Source: Macrotis lagotis (taxonomy: Eukaryota > Chordata > Mammalia > Peramelemorphia > Peramelidae). From it: a stretch of DNA of 64,000 nt. The notes below the pieces were generated by a model, which made no database searches, was not told the DNA's origin, and was given only the letters and a program-made list of their open reading frames with translations. The number at the start of each line of letters is the position of its first letter. Positions within the stretch are counted from its first letter, which is position 1. Below are positions 1 to 14,422 of the stretch, piece after piece. Position numbers and translations under genes: made by a program. The DNA lies in assembly GCF_037893015.1 (NCBI RefSeq), contig NC_133661.1:183126508-183190507 (forward strand), given 5' to 3'.

Positions 1-2740
<2,740 letters not shown>

Positions 2741-2778
2741 ATCCTTCCTATTCATTGAAACAGGAAATAAAGAAACAT
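2741..2778 (+). other. DAD1: DAD1 3'UTR part and splice donor
   Basis: Short UTR after the stop codon. It contains AATAAA (2766-2771), then a strong donor GTGAGTAAG from 2779. The donor suggests that most transcripts splice to a separate UTR exon, for which 14183-14422 is the best candidate. Confidence 0.6.
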
Positions 2779-2865
2779 GTGAGTAAGCATTGTTAGGATT
2801 TTTCAAGACCTGATAAAATATTTGTCTGCAGAAATTTTCCCTAGCTTGTAAAATGGACCCATTCT

Positions 2866-4050
2866 TATTTTCCCATATATAAGATGCTCCCATGTATATG
2901 ACCACCTTAATTTTGGGGTCCAAAATTTGAAAAAAAATAATATATAAAGTTACTGAACTGAAGTTTTATTCATCATAAAATTCACACGACTCCTCATCGC
3001 TGTTAAAACTCTCATCCATTAGCTCATCCTCATCTGTGTTTGATGAAAATCACTGTCTCAGGAGAGGCTCTGACTGCTCTCCTGCCTGTGCTCTGGTCTA
3101 TGGTTGACCACAAGCACTCCCTAGGCAAGTCTGGTGCATGTACTCATGCTTAGTCCATTCCTTTTCATGAACCTGAAGCACTAATTGTGTCCTCCTTTGA
3201 AGTAGTCACTTTATTTTTTTTCAGGTTTTTGCAAGGCAAATGGGGTTAAGTGGCTTGCCCAAGGCCACACAGCTAGGTAATTATTAAGTGTCTGAGACCG
3301 AATTTGAACCCAGATACTCCTGACTCCAGGGCTGGTGCTTTATCCACTGCGCCACCTAGCTGCCTGGTCACTTTCTTTTCATCAGCATTTCCTCTTGCCC
3401 CATGCTGAACCATCCTTGTGGACGCAGGAATTCCAACTGCCCTTTGTTCTTCAATCCATCTCTTCTATTCCCTCCTTAAATCAGGCCATTGTGCTGACTT
3501 GCCTGTCATGGCCTTCTTCTGCCATGTCATTTTCAGGAGGATTTCTTCTTCCTGTAGCCAGTCTGAGATTGTTTTCTAAGTTGGAGTAGAACCAAACTTA
3601 TGTTCAGCAGCACGACTGTCATTCAATTTTGCAAACTGGATCACTTTGAACTTGAATTCAGCACTGTATGAAAATCTTTTCTGAAATATTTCTGGGCAGA
3701 ATGTGGCAAAATGTAACTTAATATACTGGTAACAAATGCAAAACAATGATCACAAAGACAATAAGCACAAAAAAGTGGGAAATGCAAGTAAAAAATCTCC
3801 AACCATTATATAAGATGTTCCCAGTTTTTTAAAAAAAATTATTTTCATCCATATGCACATGTATATTTTAAAGTTCTAACATTTTCTTCTATCCTCCCCT
3901 CCCCTCTCAGCCCCCTCCCCTCATTGGCAAACAGTCAGGTTAGCATTGTACATATGTATTTTGATAAATATATTTACAGATTAGTAAGCTCCCAGTTTTT
4001 AGACTCCAAATTTTTTGAAAAAGGTTGCATCTTATACATGGGGAAATATT
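2866..4050 (-). mobile_element. Degenerate pogo/Tigger-like DNA transposon
   Basis: The ends are inverted repeats: TTTTCCCATATATAAGATGC at 2868-2887 and the reverse complement of a near-identical sequence at 4027-4049. The minus strand near the left end encodes an acidic tail (DEDELMDESFNSDEE, then CEFYDE and stop, about 2970-3050), typical of the C-terminus of pogo/Tigger-class transposases. The rest of the frame is broken. A SINE (3213-3366) and a reverse L1 3'-tail fragment (about 3827-3985) are nested inside. It starts fewer than 100 bp after the DAD1 exon. Family assignment is by eye. Confidence 0.65.
3213..3366 (-). mobile_element. Marsupial tRNA-like SINE nested in DNA transposon
   Basis: Nearly full-length reverse copy with 8-bp duplications GTCACTTT at 3205-3212 and 3367-3374. 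Its head (3349-3362, read on the minus strand) is CAGCTAGGTGGCGC, which keeps a full match to the YAGRKGGCRS part of the CTCF motif. Confidence 0.9.
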
Positions 4051-4814
4051 TGTGAAACCTTAGGAAGTTTACTTTACCTTTGCTGTAGTATAAGGTTGGA
4101 CAAAATTAAATCCAAGATCACTTCTAGCTTCAAATCCTAGGATTCTGATGTTTCATTTCTATGCTTTCTAAACTTTTAAGATAGTAGAAAATTACTGGCC
4201 CATAAAATATATTTTTTTCTATGCAAAAAAATGCAAGCATGTCTTCTAAGGTTGTTGATCAAGTTTCTTTGATTTTTGACTTAATTCCTTGTCATTTGAC
4301 CATTTGATGTAATATTTAGGAGTGCTGTAGAATTTGGTTGGAAGGTGGAGCCTAAAATGGGATCATAGTAAAACAGCATTTTAAAGCGATGAGACTTTAG
4401 AAATCACCAGTCCAACCCTCTTTTACAGCTAGGAAACAGTTCATTTCAATTGACTAGATTAATTTGACCACACTTAACTTACCTGGCAAGAGAAAGAACT
4501 GGAAGTTAAGGGGGAACTTAATGAATTAAACATAAAATGAGGATATGTTTATACTCAACACTTAGAATTTAGGGAAACATTGGGCAGATGAGGGCCTAGG
4601 AAAATATTTTGCTGAAAGAAATCTGGTTGAATTTCTTTAATATATAGTCAGTGATCTTTCCTGAATACTGTCATTTTGCCAAACAGGAAAAGAAAAACAG
4701 CATAATCTTAGTTCTATTTGCCAGTTAGTTCTATTATTATAATTTTTATTTTTCAGAAAAAATAATTAAACTTTTCCAAGCACATAGTTGTCTTTGTTAA
4801 TAATATTATTTATT
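4051..4814. other. DAD1 intron 2: no gene seen
   Basis: AT-rich intronic sequence. A MIR-like remnant (GAGACTTTAGAAATCACCAG, then GGAAACAG) covers about 4383-4510. Nothing else is recognisable. Confidence 0.5.
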
Positions 4815-4970
4815 GGGGCGGCTAGGTGGCTCAGTGAATAGAGCATCAGCCTTGGAGTCAGGAGTACCTGGGTTCAAATCTGACCTCAGACACTTAATAA
4901 TTACCTAGCTGTGAGGCCTTGGGCAAGCCACTTAACCCTATTGCCTTGAAAAATCTAAAAAAAAAAAAAA
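4815..4970 (+). mobile_element. Marsupial tRNA-like SINE
   Basis: Forward copy from GGGGCGGCTAGGTGGCTCAG to a poly(A) tail; the internal GTTCAAATCTGACCTCAGAC resembles an RNA polymerase III B box. Confidence 0.9.
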
Positions 4971-5904
4971 TATGTATTTATATGATTTAGAATACAGAGC
5001 ATCCAAAAGTCTTACCACAGTTTGGAACTTTAATCGTTTACATTTTAATAACTTTAAATGATGCTGAAACTTAGGACAGTGTAGAGCCTGGCATTTTAAG
5101 TCCATAAGTTTTTGAGGTAGACTTCTTGTAATATTTAATAATGAATGGAATTTTAAAGTTAAATGAATTTTATAGGTAGATAAATTAACAAACCTTTTCC
5201 TTTGGAATTTGCATATTTGAAGAAATTGGAGAATGAAGATAACATTTAAATTTTGATAGGTAAATGATTACTTCTTTGGCTTTTTAAATTTTCTCTTAAA
5301 AACAAACTTTGTTAAAATATAGATGCTTCAATAGATTTTCTGTTTTTGCTTTCTGATTTTGCTTAAAGAATAAACTTGGTTTGCTACTGTAATTTAAAAT
5401 TTAAAATTTTGCTCTTTATTGTGAAGTTTAGACTCAAAATTGTGTAGAGGTCACATACATGAACAGTCAAGTTTTTTATTCATTTTGATTTAGTTTCAAA
5501 ATGGTATTTCATTCACTTTAGAATGATGATTTTGATGGAGAATTTCTCATCTATGAGGATTTTCCAGATGTTCCACAGGCTTTGTAGCTTTCTAAATCAA
5601 CCGTAAATCAGTCTGTCAATTTATTGAGCACTTAATGTGTGTAAAAATAGGTAATATTATTATGTCTTAATATGTATGTCAATAACATTCTCTGGCTCAT
5701 ACTTTAACAGCAACCATACTTTCTTTTATCATTTGGATAAATTTATATTAACAAAGTTAGGGCATTGTGGGTAGATCTTTTTTTTTGTCCCTTCCTTTTT
5801 TATCTTCCTAGTCTCTTGAAGGCTGTTTGATATTTATTGCACTCCTGCACATTCTGTACATATTACCCCCCCCCAAAAAAAACCCCAAACATTTATTTTT
5901 TTAA
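4971..5904. other. DAD1 intron 2: AT-rich, no gene seen
   Basis: Very AT-rich stretch with homopolymer runs. No repeat family or coding exon can be supported; the short acidic open frame at 5522-5587 is discussed among the rejected items. Confidence 0.4.
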
Positions 5905-6050
5905 GTTTTTTTTTTTTTGCAAGGCAATAGGGTTAAGTGACTTGCCCAAGGGCACAGAGCTAGGTAATTAAGTGTCTGGGGTCAAATTTGAACTCAGGTA
6001 CTCCTGACTCCAAGGCTGGTGCTCTATTCATTGTGCCATCTAGCCCCCCC
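5905..6050 (-). mobile_element. Marsupial tRNA-like SINE
   Basis: Reverse copy (TTTTTGCAAGGCAATAGGG to TGTGCCATCTAGCCCC), with an expanded poly(C) run at the head end. Confidence 0.88.
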
Positions 6051-6099
6051 CCCCCCAAATTTGTCATTCACACATATATGTAACCCATAGTTTTTGGCC

Positions 6100-8330
6100 C
6101 TGGGCAGCATATATGCTATAATCCAAGACCTAGAGTACTATCATTTGTGGAATTCTTTGAATATATTTAAAAGGGGCAGAATAATAGTTTACATTCTATG
6201 GAAGGAGATAGCATGTTGGCATATTCATACAAGTTGGGGAGGGAGGCCATTTGCAGTTGATGACTTCGGGAAAGACTTCCTATAGAAGTATTAAGCTACC
6301 TCTGGGGGAATAGAATCCCTTCTTTGGGAGAGATACGTTGAGAGATTGTACCCTGAGTGGCACGAATGGTCAGTAATGATATGGGAGATAAAGTTTTTTG
6401 TGTGAGTAACAAAGAGAATGTTATATTATAAATTTTGTAAAGAGGGAACAATATATAATGAGACTAGAAAGATAATTTGGTATCAAATTGTGAAGGGCTT
6501 TAAAAGTCCAACAGATATATTTTATCCTAGTTATATTATGGAGTAACTGGACTTTATTAAGTAGAGGAGTGAAACGATCAAATACAGACAATGGGTTCAA
6601 GGAGAATTGTTTTTTGCAATTGTATGGAGGATGGATTGTAATGGGAAGATACAGCAGGGAGAACAAATAGGAGATCATTGCAATAATTACCTAAGTAGGA
6701 AGTATTGAAAGCCTGAATTAAAATGAGTAGAGAAAAAAGGAGTCAAATGTGAGAGATGCTGTTGAGATAAAAATGAAGAATTTAGCAAATGATTATGTGG
6801 AAGATAGAAAGGAGTTGAGGATTATATCAAAATATGAATTTGAGATATTAGAAAAATAATGTTAATTTTGATAGGAATACAGAAGTTCAAAAGGGGTTGA
6901 GTTGAGTTTGGGAGAAAAGATAAAGAATTCAGTTTGGATTAGATTTTTCTCTTACAAGGAAAAAGAATGAGGCTGGATTTAATAGTTATTTGTGTAGAAC
7001 TGATAGTTGAACCTGTGAGAGGTTGTAGGATCACCTTGTAAGAGAGAAGGTGGAGGGGGATGTCTTGGACAACCTTGGGGAATACCTACAGTTAAAGAGC
7101 ATGATTATGGATGATGAAACAGTAAAGGAGACTGAAATAGAGTGGTTACACCTGTAGAATGTGAACTTTGAGAGAGTGTCATGAAAACCTAGAGTAGGAA
7201 TATCCAGGAATAGAAAGTTGTCAACTTTATCAGTGCAGTAGATAAATCAAGAAAGATGATGACTGAGAAATGACCATCAGATAGAAAACATTGATAACTG
7301 AAGAACAGTTTCATTTGGTTGTAATACTGGGAAAAGGAATATCATAATTAAGGAGTGAGTAGAGTGGAGGGCAATGGGTTTAGATAGTTTGACTAGGAAA
7401 GGAATGGGGGGAATAGAAGACAGTAGCTTGAAGGAAAGTTGTGGGGAAGCAAGCTAGTGATTTTTGTGTATGTGTGTATTAGTTTTTTAAAAAAGTCTTG
7501 GGCATATTTAAAAGCAATGGAAAAGACAAGGAAGTGATTAAAGGTTCAGTCTACCAGAGAAGATTGAAGTATTTAGGATTAAGAGCACATGTCTAGGTCT
7601 TGACAAGGAGAAGGGGTATCTCATTGGAAATGGAAGAAAAGGAGGATCAAGTGGGAGATGGAAGTCAGAGAATTGGGAGATGAAGGAAGAAGGAATGAAT
7701 GGCTTCAGTTTTCTTGGTAAGGTTAAGAGGTGATGTCCTCAGGTGAAAGGGGAATTGGATAGTTTATGGAGAGAAGAGGAGGTTTGCAATAGTTTCTGTC
7801 AAGAATCTATTAGGGATTTTATTAGGGAAATAAAAGGATTGCCTTGTAGGAAGAACTTTTGAGATTTTCGCATTATTCAACAGTATATAAACAGAAATAG
7901 AAATGAAGCTTGTGGGAATAATCTAGAGGTGCAGGGTTTTGCAACGATGAGTTTGGGGTAAGACAGTTGGGTAAGGGATTTGAGAATATGAAACTTTAGA
8001 AGTATAAGTTCTATTCTGGGAAGATAGAAAAGCAAAATTAAAGCACTATGAAGAGATAGAAAATCACGAGAAGAGCAAGGTTTTAGAAGAGATGAGGCAT
8101 AAGATGAGACGAAATAATAAATTATGTTCAGAGGAACATTAGAAGTTTTGATTATTAGTGGATAATTGTTAATGGTGAAGTTCAGGTTATCTCCATTTCT
8201 GTTTCAGTGATAGAGTAGAGAAGTAGGTCATAGAATTTGAGGAATTGGGAGAGTGGGGTTTTTGAAGAGTATCAGTGTGAATATTGAAGTGCTTTGAAAT
8301 TAAAGTAAAAGATGGTAGCCTTAGAAAACC
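6100..8330 (+). mobile_element. Long degenerate interspersed repeat
   Basis: About 2.2 kb of purine-rich, strongly strand-asymmetric sequence with motifs seen in many copies across mammalian genomes (GAAGGGCTTTAAAAGTCCAA, AGTAACTGGACTTTATTAAG, GAGATCATTGCAATAATTAC). A second, shorter copy of the same family lies at about 29640-31080. No open frame survives. I cannot name the family with certainty. Confidence 0.5.
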
Positions 8331-10349
8331 CTTTGCCTGTAATGTCTAATTTGTTTAACAACAATATGGTAGTGGGCGGGAGGTGAGGAGAGGGGAATGA
8401 ATTATTATTTTCATTTACTGATAAGAAAAATATTTAGAAAAAAATATAAACCTGAGTTAGATGAATTTTCAAGTCCATTTAATAGTCCCACTTCTGTTTG
8501 AATAAGAATCCTCTCTAACCTTCCTACCAAATGTTAATCCAACTTTCACTTGTAGATCTCTGGGAATGTTGAATTCACAACTAAAACTTTTCTCATTTGT
8601 TAACTATCCATTTCTGGGTAACTTTTTTTTAGTTCCAGGCAGAATTTGCCCACATACTTTCTGTACCCTGGATCTGCCTTCCTTCTTTTAGATATCTGTC
8701 ATGATCCACCTGTTTTCTTCTTCAAACTAAATATCTCTAGTTCCTTAAACTGATCCTTGTATGGCAAGATCTCAAGTTAAGGACCTGTTATGTGCTTGGT
8801 GCTGGGTATACCAAGGCAAAAGGAAATCCTTGATCTCAGGAAACTTTATGTGCCACCCTGAGGTTAGAGGAGGCTTCATCATGGTAGGTGGTCTTCCTGG
8901 GTGCTCTCCTTTTTGTTGGTGTCCTAAAAGATAGCAGCTAAAACTAAACATAAGGCATGGTCTGATCCAAGATTAGGACTGACACTCTGCCTTTCTTAAT
9001 GTAGCTTAAGAGAACATTGCATTTTTTGGCTGTTGTGTCTGAATGGCAGTCCACCAAAAATCTTGACTCTTTTTTATGTGAGATACTGTCTAGTCAGATT
9101 TCCTCCATCTGGTACTTGATAAATTTTTTTTCCCCTTTTGGGAAGTTCATTTTAAAATTGCTAATAAAGCAAAATAATAAGATTCTTTTTCTCAATTTAG
9201 CTCAGCTTTTAGTCAGAAGATAACTTGGTGCACCCAGGGTTTAAAACCCTGATTATTTCTGTACCTCTGTATGCCAATAAATACATATTCTTCCTCTCTG
9301 CCATAAATCAAATGAAGGGAACAAGCATTTTATTAGATAACTGCTATGTACCAGGCAGTGTACCAAGTACTAGGGGTAGAAAGAAAACCAAAATATAGTC
9401 CTTGCCCTCAAGGAGCTTCAATCTCTTGGGATTATAAAAAAAAAATGAGTTCCTATTAGATTGATATTTATCTAGCTGGTAAAGGAATTCAAAATAAGCC
9501 AAAATTAGAAGCTTTGGCATAAGCTTTTTGCCCTTTGGACAGAGAAGAAGAGAAAGTAAGAGAAGGCCAGTTCACAATAGTTCACATAGTTCACAATCTG
9601 GTAGTCTTGATACTAAACCAGTTATCATATTTTACATTTATTCCTATTATGTTTCATCTTAGATTTGGCTCATCATTCCAACCCACTGAGATAGTTTTAA
9701 TCCTTACTCTGTCATGTTGACATGTTAGCCAACTAATCATCACTCACCATGATCATATAAGTAATAAGAGGCATAGCCTGAATTCAAATCCATATCCTTT
9801 GATTATGAAGTTCAGTGCTTCTTTTTTTCTTCCTCTGCATAAATGCTACAAAGACTTTAAAGTGAAAAAGATTTTAGGGTTGAAGTCCCCAAAACTGTGA
9901 CCTGGATGAAAGCATTTAATTTCTTTGGGCCTCAGTTCCCTCGTTCCTTCATTATGTTATATGACCTCTAAGGTCTTAAAATTCTCAGTCTGTGTTCTTA
10001 TGAAGCTGTGACTTTGTTCTGCTGGGAACAACCCTGTAGTATATTTCTCTGTACTTTTTCTTTGAAGTTGTGATCACTTGAAGAAGAAAATATACTAAAC
10101 ATAATCAACAGCAGCTTGTGAGTAATTCACTCTTTGCCTCCCTCTGATTTCTATGATTGTACGTTCTCATATGTGTAAGTGCATATTTTTAAAAAGACAT
10201 TTTTAAATTTATAATTCCTATCTGCTGCCCAGAAGGACTGACTGCAGAGAATGAGTGCAACACCTTCTGTTGTCAGCTTTTTTGAGTTCACCAGTGAGAT
10301 ACAATAATCTAGAAAATACACAAGATTGGCTGTTATTCTTTATACTCTT
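8331..10349. other. DAD1 intron 2: old repeats, no gene seen
   Basis: Contains L2/MIR-like fragments (about 8500-8800, 9880-9990) and a piece of the repeat reading AACAAGCATTTTATTAGATA to TTGCCCTCAAGGAGCTTCAA (9310-9430). No exon is seen. Confidence 0.4.
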
Positions 10350-10363
10350 CTGCCATCTAGTGG
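10350..10363 (-). promoter_or_regulatory. CTCF-like motif, perfect core
   Basis: CTGCCATCTAGTGG is the reverse complement of a sequence that fits the CTCF consensus CCASYAGRKGGCRS at all 14 positions. It lies in DAD1 intron 2, between the DAD1 coding exon and the TCR alpha enhancer. In mouse, a CTCF element near Ealpha shields the downstream gene from the enhancer; this could be the equivalent. Occupancy is not proven. Confidence 0.55.
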
Positions 10364-10457
10364 CATTTTCATTTCAAATTGCTGTGAAGTGTAAGAAATT
10401 GCCGTATGGGGCAAGAACCCAGGTAGTTGGTCAGCAAAACTTTAGTTTTCCTTCTGG

Positions 10458-10471
10458 TCACAGGAGGGCAG
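10458..10471 (+). promoter_or_regulatory. CTCF-like motif, opposite orientation
   Basis: TCACAGGAGGGCAG fits 11 of 14 positions of CCASYAGRKGGCRS, including the GGGCAG core. It is 94 bp from the previous motif and points the other way (towards the TRAJ cluster), so the two form a divergent pair. Confidence 0.4.
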
Positions 10472-13439
10472 TAGAGATGGAAGAAACTTTGAGTGAAAAC
10501 AAAATTGCCTTCCACACGTGGGCAGTGTAGAGTAAGGATCAAGAAAAGGGCCATTTTTCAAACTAGCAATTCAGCTTCAAATTTCATTAGAAGTAGAAGA
10601 ATTCTAGCATATCTAAGCCATGGAACAGGTTTCTCAACCTTTTTGTGTGTCATGGATTCCTTATCTGACTGTTTTTAAAAGCAAAAGTAAAGTTACGTAG
10701 AATAGACAGATTTTTTTTTTTAAAAGCAGGCAAATTTCTAGACCCAGGGCCCACAGAATCTTTAGAGAACTGGATGGTGATTCAGAGATGATGGGGTGCA
10801 ATCTCTTGTAGTGTAGTTTTTCCTTCCATGATAAGGTTCAGGAGCACCTTTTGTGTTATGGATTAAATTATCATTGAGGTAACTTACCACCATACAGAGC
10901 TCATAATAGTAAAACATTAGTGCCACGCTGTGCCAGGCACTGGTACCACTGCCATACCCTCAAGGTGCTTACATTCATGTTTAATTTATACAATATCAAC
11001 AATATTGCTAATGTATATAGTTGGCAAGTACATGTTATTTCATTTGAGTTTCACAGTAGTTCTATGAAGAAATAGGTGTGATATTTCAGGTCTTATAGCC
11101 CTATTTTTTTTTAAGATGAAGAGAAAATTGTGGCTCAGATGTTAACTAGGACACTTAGTCACAAAACAAGAAGCAGTGTTTGGATTACAAGGCTAGCCAT
11201 CTTCCCTACATGATTACCTGATTTTGTAGAATGGCATTTAGGAGTATGCCTTAGTATTCCTTTCCTAATATGACTTTTCTCTATTTAAAGAGGTGAAATT
11301 AATTTCTTACTTGCCTTCATTACTAAATATTCTTGATATAATTCAGAGTAATTACTAGGAAAACATTTTTTCCTTTTTCCTACTGAAAAGCCCTATCTGA
11401 TTATAGTTTAATCGTAAAGCTTTTGACTTCCTGTGAGCATTTACTTACCTGTAGAGTTGGTGACATTTTGTGATGTTTCATGGTTGATGGAGTCAAGTGC
11501 AAAGTATTTTGGGTGAAAGGAATTACATAATGGAAGGCCCATTGATGTGAGCCATTTAGTCTTATTCATACTTTTTACATATATTCCCATGCTCCAGTGA
11601 CTCCCTCAATGAGTTAGGATAAACTTATCTAACAAATGATGCATTGGTGATTCTTTGTGACAAAAACCTTTTTCATATAAATTTGAGCATTCTCTTCATC
11701 AAATAATGAGTCATTTTAATACTGTAAGTTAGGTGGCAAATATTAGGCTTATTACTCTTTTATAAATGGTAAAACTGAGGTCATGAGATTTAGTTGTGAG
11801 ATTTAGGCCTGGAAAAGACCTTAGATCATGTTGTTCCAACTAGTTCATTTTGCATTTAAGTAAGTTAAAATTCAGAGAGCTTAAATTACTTTTTCATATT
11901 GATCAATTTTATTTTTATTTTTGCAATTTATTTTATTGATTGGATCCAAGATAAAAATCTTCTCATTCTGACAGATTTCAAAGAAGATTCAATTTTTGGG
12001 GTATTTGTTTGATAATATTGTCCATACAGAGATCACTATTCAAAAAAATAAAAGTTCAACCACAAATGAGTTGGTGAAGCCTCGTAATTAATTTCTTATA
12101 CATTGCTATAGATTACTCTAAGTTTATTAAAAGACTGATCTAATTACTGATTTTTTTTTTTCCTCTATAGGTAACTCCTATTTTCTGTTTCTCAGCATTA
12201 GAGAAGAGAAATTTTATCAGTCAAGCTCTCAGCTTGTCATTCTTTTTCTCTTGCACTATTAAACTGAGTTCATTTTTATTGGTTTAACTTTTCAAGGGTT
12301 GTCACCACCTCTGCTTTTCATGGCATCATCCTGAAAAATGGTTTTTATCTAAAAAAGGAAATGGCAAGAGCTTTTATTCAGTTCTCAGAAAATTGTCATC
12401 AAGGAGATTCTTTGTCCCCTGAATCAGTGTTGCCTTTGTGGGCCCACATTGAAGCATGTCATTCAGCAAGGAACATTTCTTATAACATCCTATCACTGAA
12501 TATAGGATATTTTATAGAACTTTATTTTGATGAATGAGAAACACCATATGTTCTAAACTGTATTTTTATTCTGCTAAATTAGTTGAGTTATTTTTCCTCT
12601 TACTAAAATACCCTCATAAGTCAAGTTCTATTATTTAGCACTTCCTGGGGAACAAGAGAAATGGCTAGTATTGGTGAATTTGCATTCAATAAACATTTAT
12701 TCAGTTTGGATTTAGTTTGTATTGAACAGGATTTAACTTTGAAAGTTGAATGGGGCTAATTGTTGAGGTGTTCACATTAGGATTTTAATAACTCCGTCTG
12801 GTACAAAGATTGTACGAGCAATACTTTCATGCTACTCCTCTTCTGATTCTCCCCTTTCTTTCTGTCATAGGAGTTTCTAAAGCATATATATTTTAATAAA
12901 GTCCATAATTAGTGACTTGATTCAAAAAAAGTACTCAGTCAAGAAAATGATAAAATCTTATCTACTAATAGACACTCCCTCTTATCTACTAAGTCCTACC
13001 TACCCTGTAGATCTGCTGACCCCATTTGTAAGATCAGGTGGTCTTCTTTCTGTAAATTTAATTTTTTATTCAGGATAGCAGAGCCCTGAACTACATGTGA
13101 GACCCTGATAACCTATTAGTTCTTGCCCCTTTTCATTTCAGGCATATTCTCTTTTTTTGCATCCCTTTTATCCCTCCTGCAACACAACATTCTTATTTTT
13201 AATATGCATTATTCTATCTTATATGTCTATATAGATATCTATAGATATAGATTTATATTGGTCCTTTTTATGCATAAACCCTTTGGGTTGGGTACTTCAT
13301 TTTACTGTTTGCTAACTCCCAATTTAGGATGTAAGGAAAGATGCTATGCTTTAAAATTTGAAATTGTAGGAATGGAAGGAGTTCTAATACTTTTAAATAA
13401 TACTAGTGGAAACTGAGGCCTAGAGTTTTAACTGATGAC
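10472..13439. other. DAD1 intron 2: no gene seen
   Basis: AT-rich. Holds a hAT-like terminal fragment (TTTCTCAACCTTTTTGTGTG, about 10628), pieces of the AACAAGCATTTATT-type repeat (about 10900-10980 and 12690) and MIR-like remnants (about 11790-11900, 13360-13430). No coding or RNA gene is supported. Confidence 0.4.
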
Positions 13440-13830
13440 ACAGTAGATAGAATACTAGACTTGGAGTTAAGAAGACCTGACTTCAAATCCTGCTTCTCCC
13501 ACGTAATTGTATGATCCTGATCAAGTCACCTACTCTCTTAGCTTCAGTTTCATCAGTAAAACAGGGACAAGAATAACATCTAGAGGTGGCTAGGTGGTGC
13601 AGTGGTTAGAGCACCGGCCCTGGAGTCAGGAGTACCTGAGTTCAAATGCGGCCTCAGACACTTAATAATTACCTAGCTGTGTGGCCTTGGACAAGCCACT
13701 TAACTCCATTGCCTTGCAAAAATCCAAAAAAAAAAAAAACCCAACACAACAACAAAGAAACAAAGAATAACATTCTAACTCATAGGGCTATTGTGAGGAG
13801 AAGATTTAGATAATATCTTTAATTTACTTT
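13440..13830 (+). mobile_element. CORE-SINE/MIR-like element split by a younger SINE
   Basis: The old element (GACTTGGAGTTAAGAAGACC to CATCTAG, continuing TTCTAACTCATAGGGCTATT) is interrupted by a forward tRNA-like SINE at 13580-13762. The young insertion is flanked by an 11-bp duplication AAGAATAACAT at 13569-13579 and 13763-13773, which dates the two elements relative to each other. Confidence 0.8.
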
Positions 13831-14182
13831 GGGTAGGGTTGCATAGCTAGTTATTAGTAAAGCTAGCCTTGTAACCTCTGTCTCCCGATTGATGATGATG
13901 TGTTGTTTCCCCTATTGAAAGTAGTGCTTTTTTGTGTCTGGGATTCATGTCTTTGGAGGTTCTTTTTGGTACTTTCCTGCAAACCACTTCCATGTGCCTA
14001 TGGAAACACTTTGCAGGATTGCTGATTTATATTCTACTGCCCACAATTCAGATGATTGAACTTGTATTGTGTCTTTTGGAGATTTTGATTTTAGGGTAGG
14101 GAAATTTGGTAGATTATCTGTAGTCTATAGAGACTTTTTAAAGATTTTAGATGTCTACTTACATTCTGTTATTGTTTTTCAG

Positions 14183-14422
14183 GTTTTCACTTCATGGCTC
14201 CCTTGAATAGAAATGACATCAGCTTGAGGACAAACAGATTTTTATATTTCAGATGTTATGCAGACATTATTTTATTTTGAAATTCAAGGTGGGAAATAAA
14301 GGGAAGATTCTCTGCTATCCTTCCTCTGAAGCGTTTTGTAATGAGCGTTTAACATCATGATCTCTGCCATCATCATTGTAATAACCTGTTTGCCTTCCAA
14401 ATAAAGTGCTTTTTGTTAGTCT
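14183..14422 (+). other. DAD1: Probable DAD1 terminal 3'UTR exon with poly(A) signal
   Basis: A long pyrimidine tract and acceptor (TTATTGTTTTTCAG, ending 14182) open a stretch of non-repetitive, higher-complexity sequence that ends with AATAAA at 14400-14405 and a downstream T/GT-rich element (TGCTTTTTGTTAG). It carries no open frame, as expected for UTR. Together with the donor at 2779 it would give the three-exon DAD1 structure known in human, with an 11.4-kb last intron. The link to DAD1 is inferred from order, strand and signals, not from a remembered UTR sequence. Confidence 0.55.

Noticed and set aside
4860..4920. tRNA-like A/B box sequences
   Set aside because: They belong to the SINE family, not to a functional tRNA gene; there is no clover-leaf with a conserved anticodon arm.
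5522..5587. Acceptor-like TTTCATTCACTTTAG followed by an open acidic 21-codon tail ending in TAG
   Set aside because: Looks like a terminal coding exon, but its frame does not fit the phase of the DAD1 intron 1 junction, no partner exon is seen, and 21 codons in AT-rich DNA can arise by chance.
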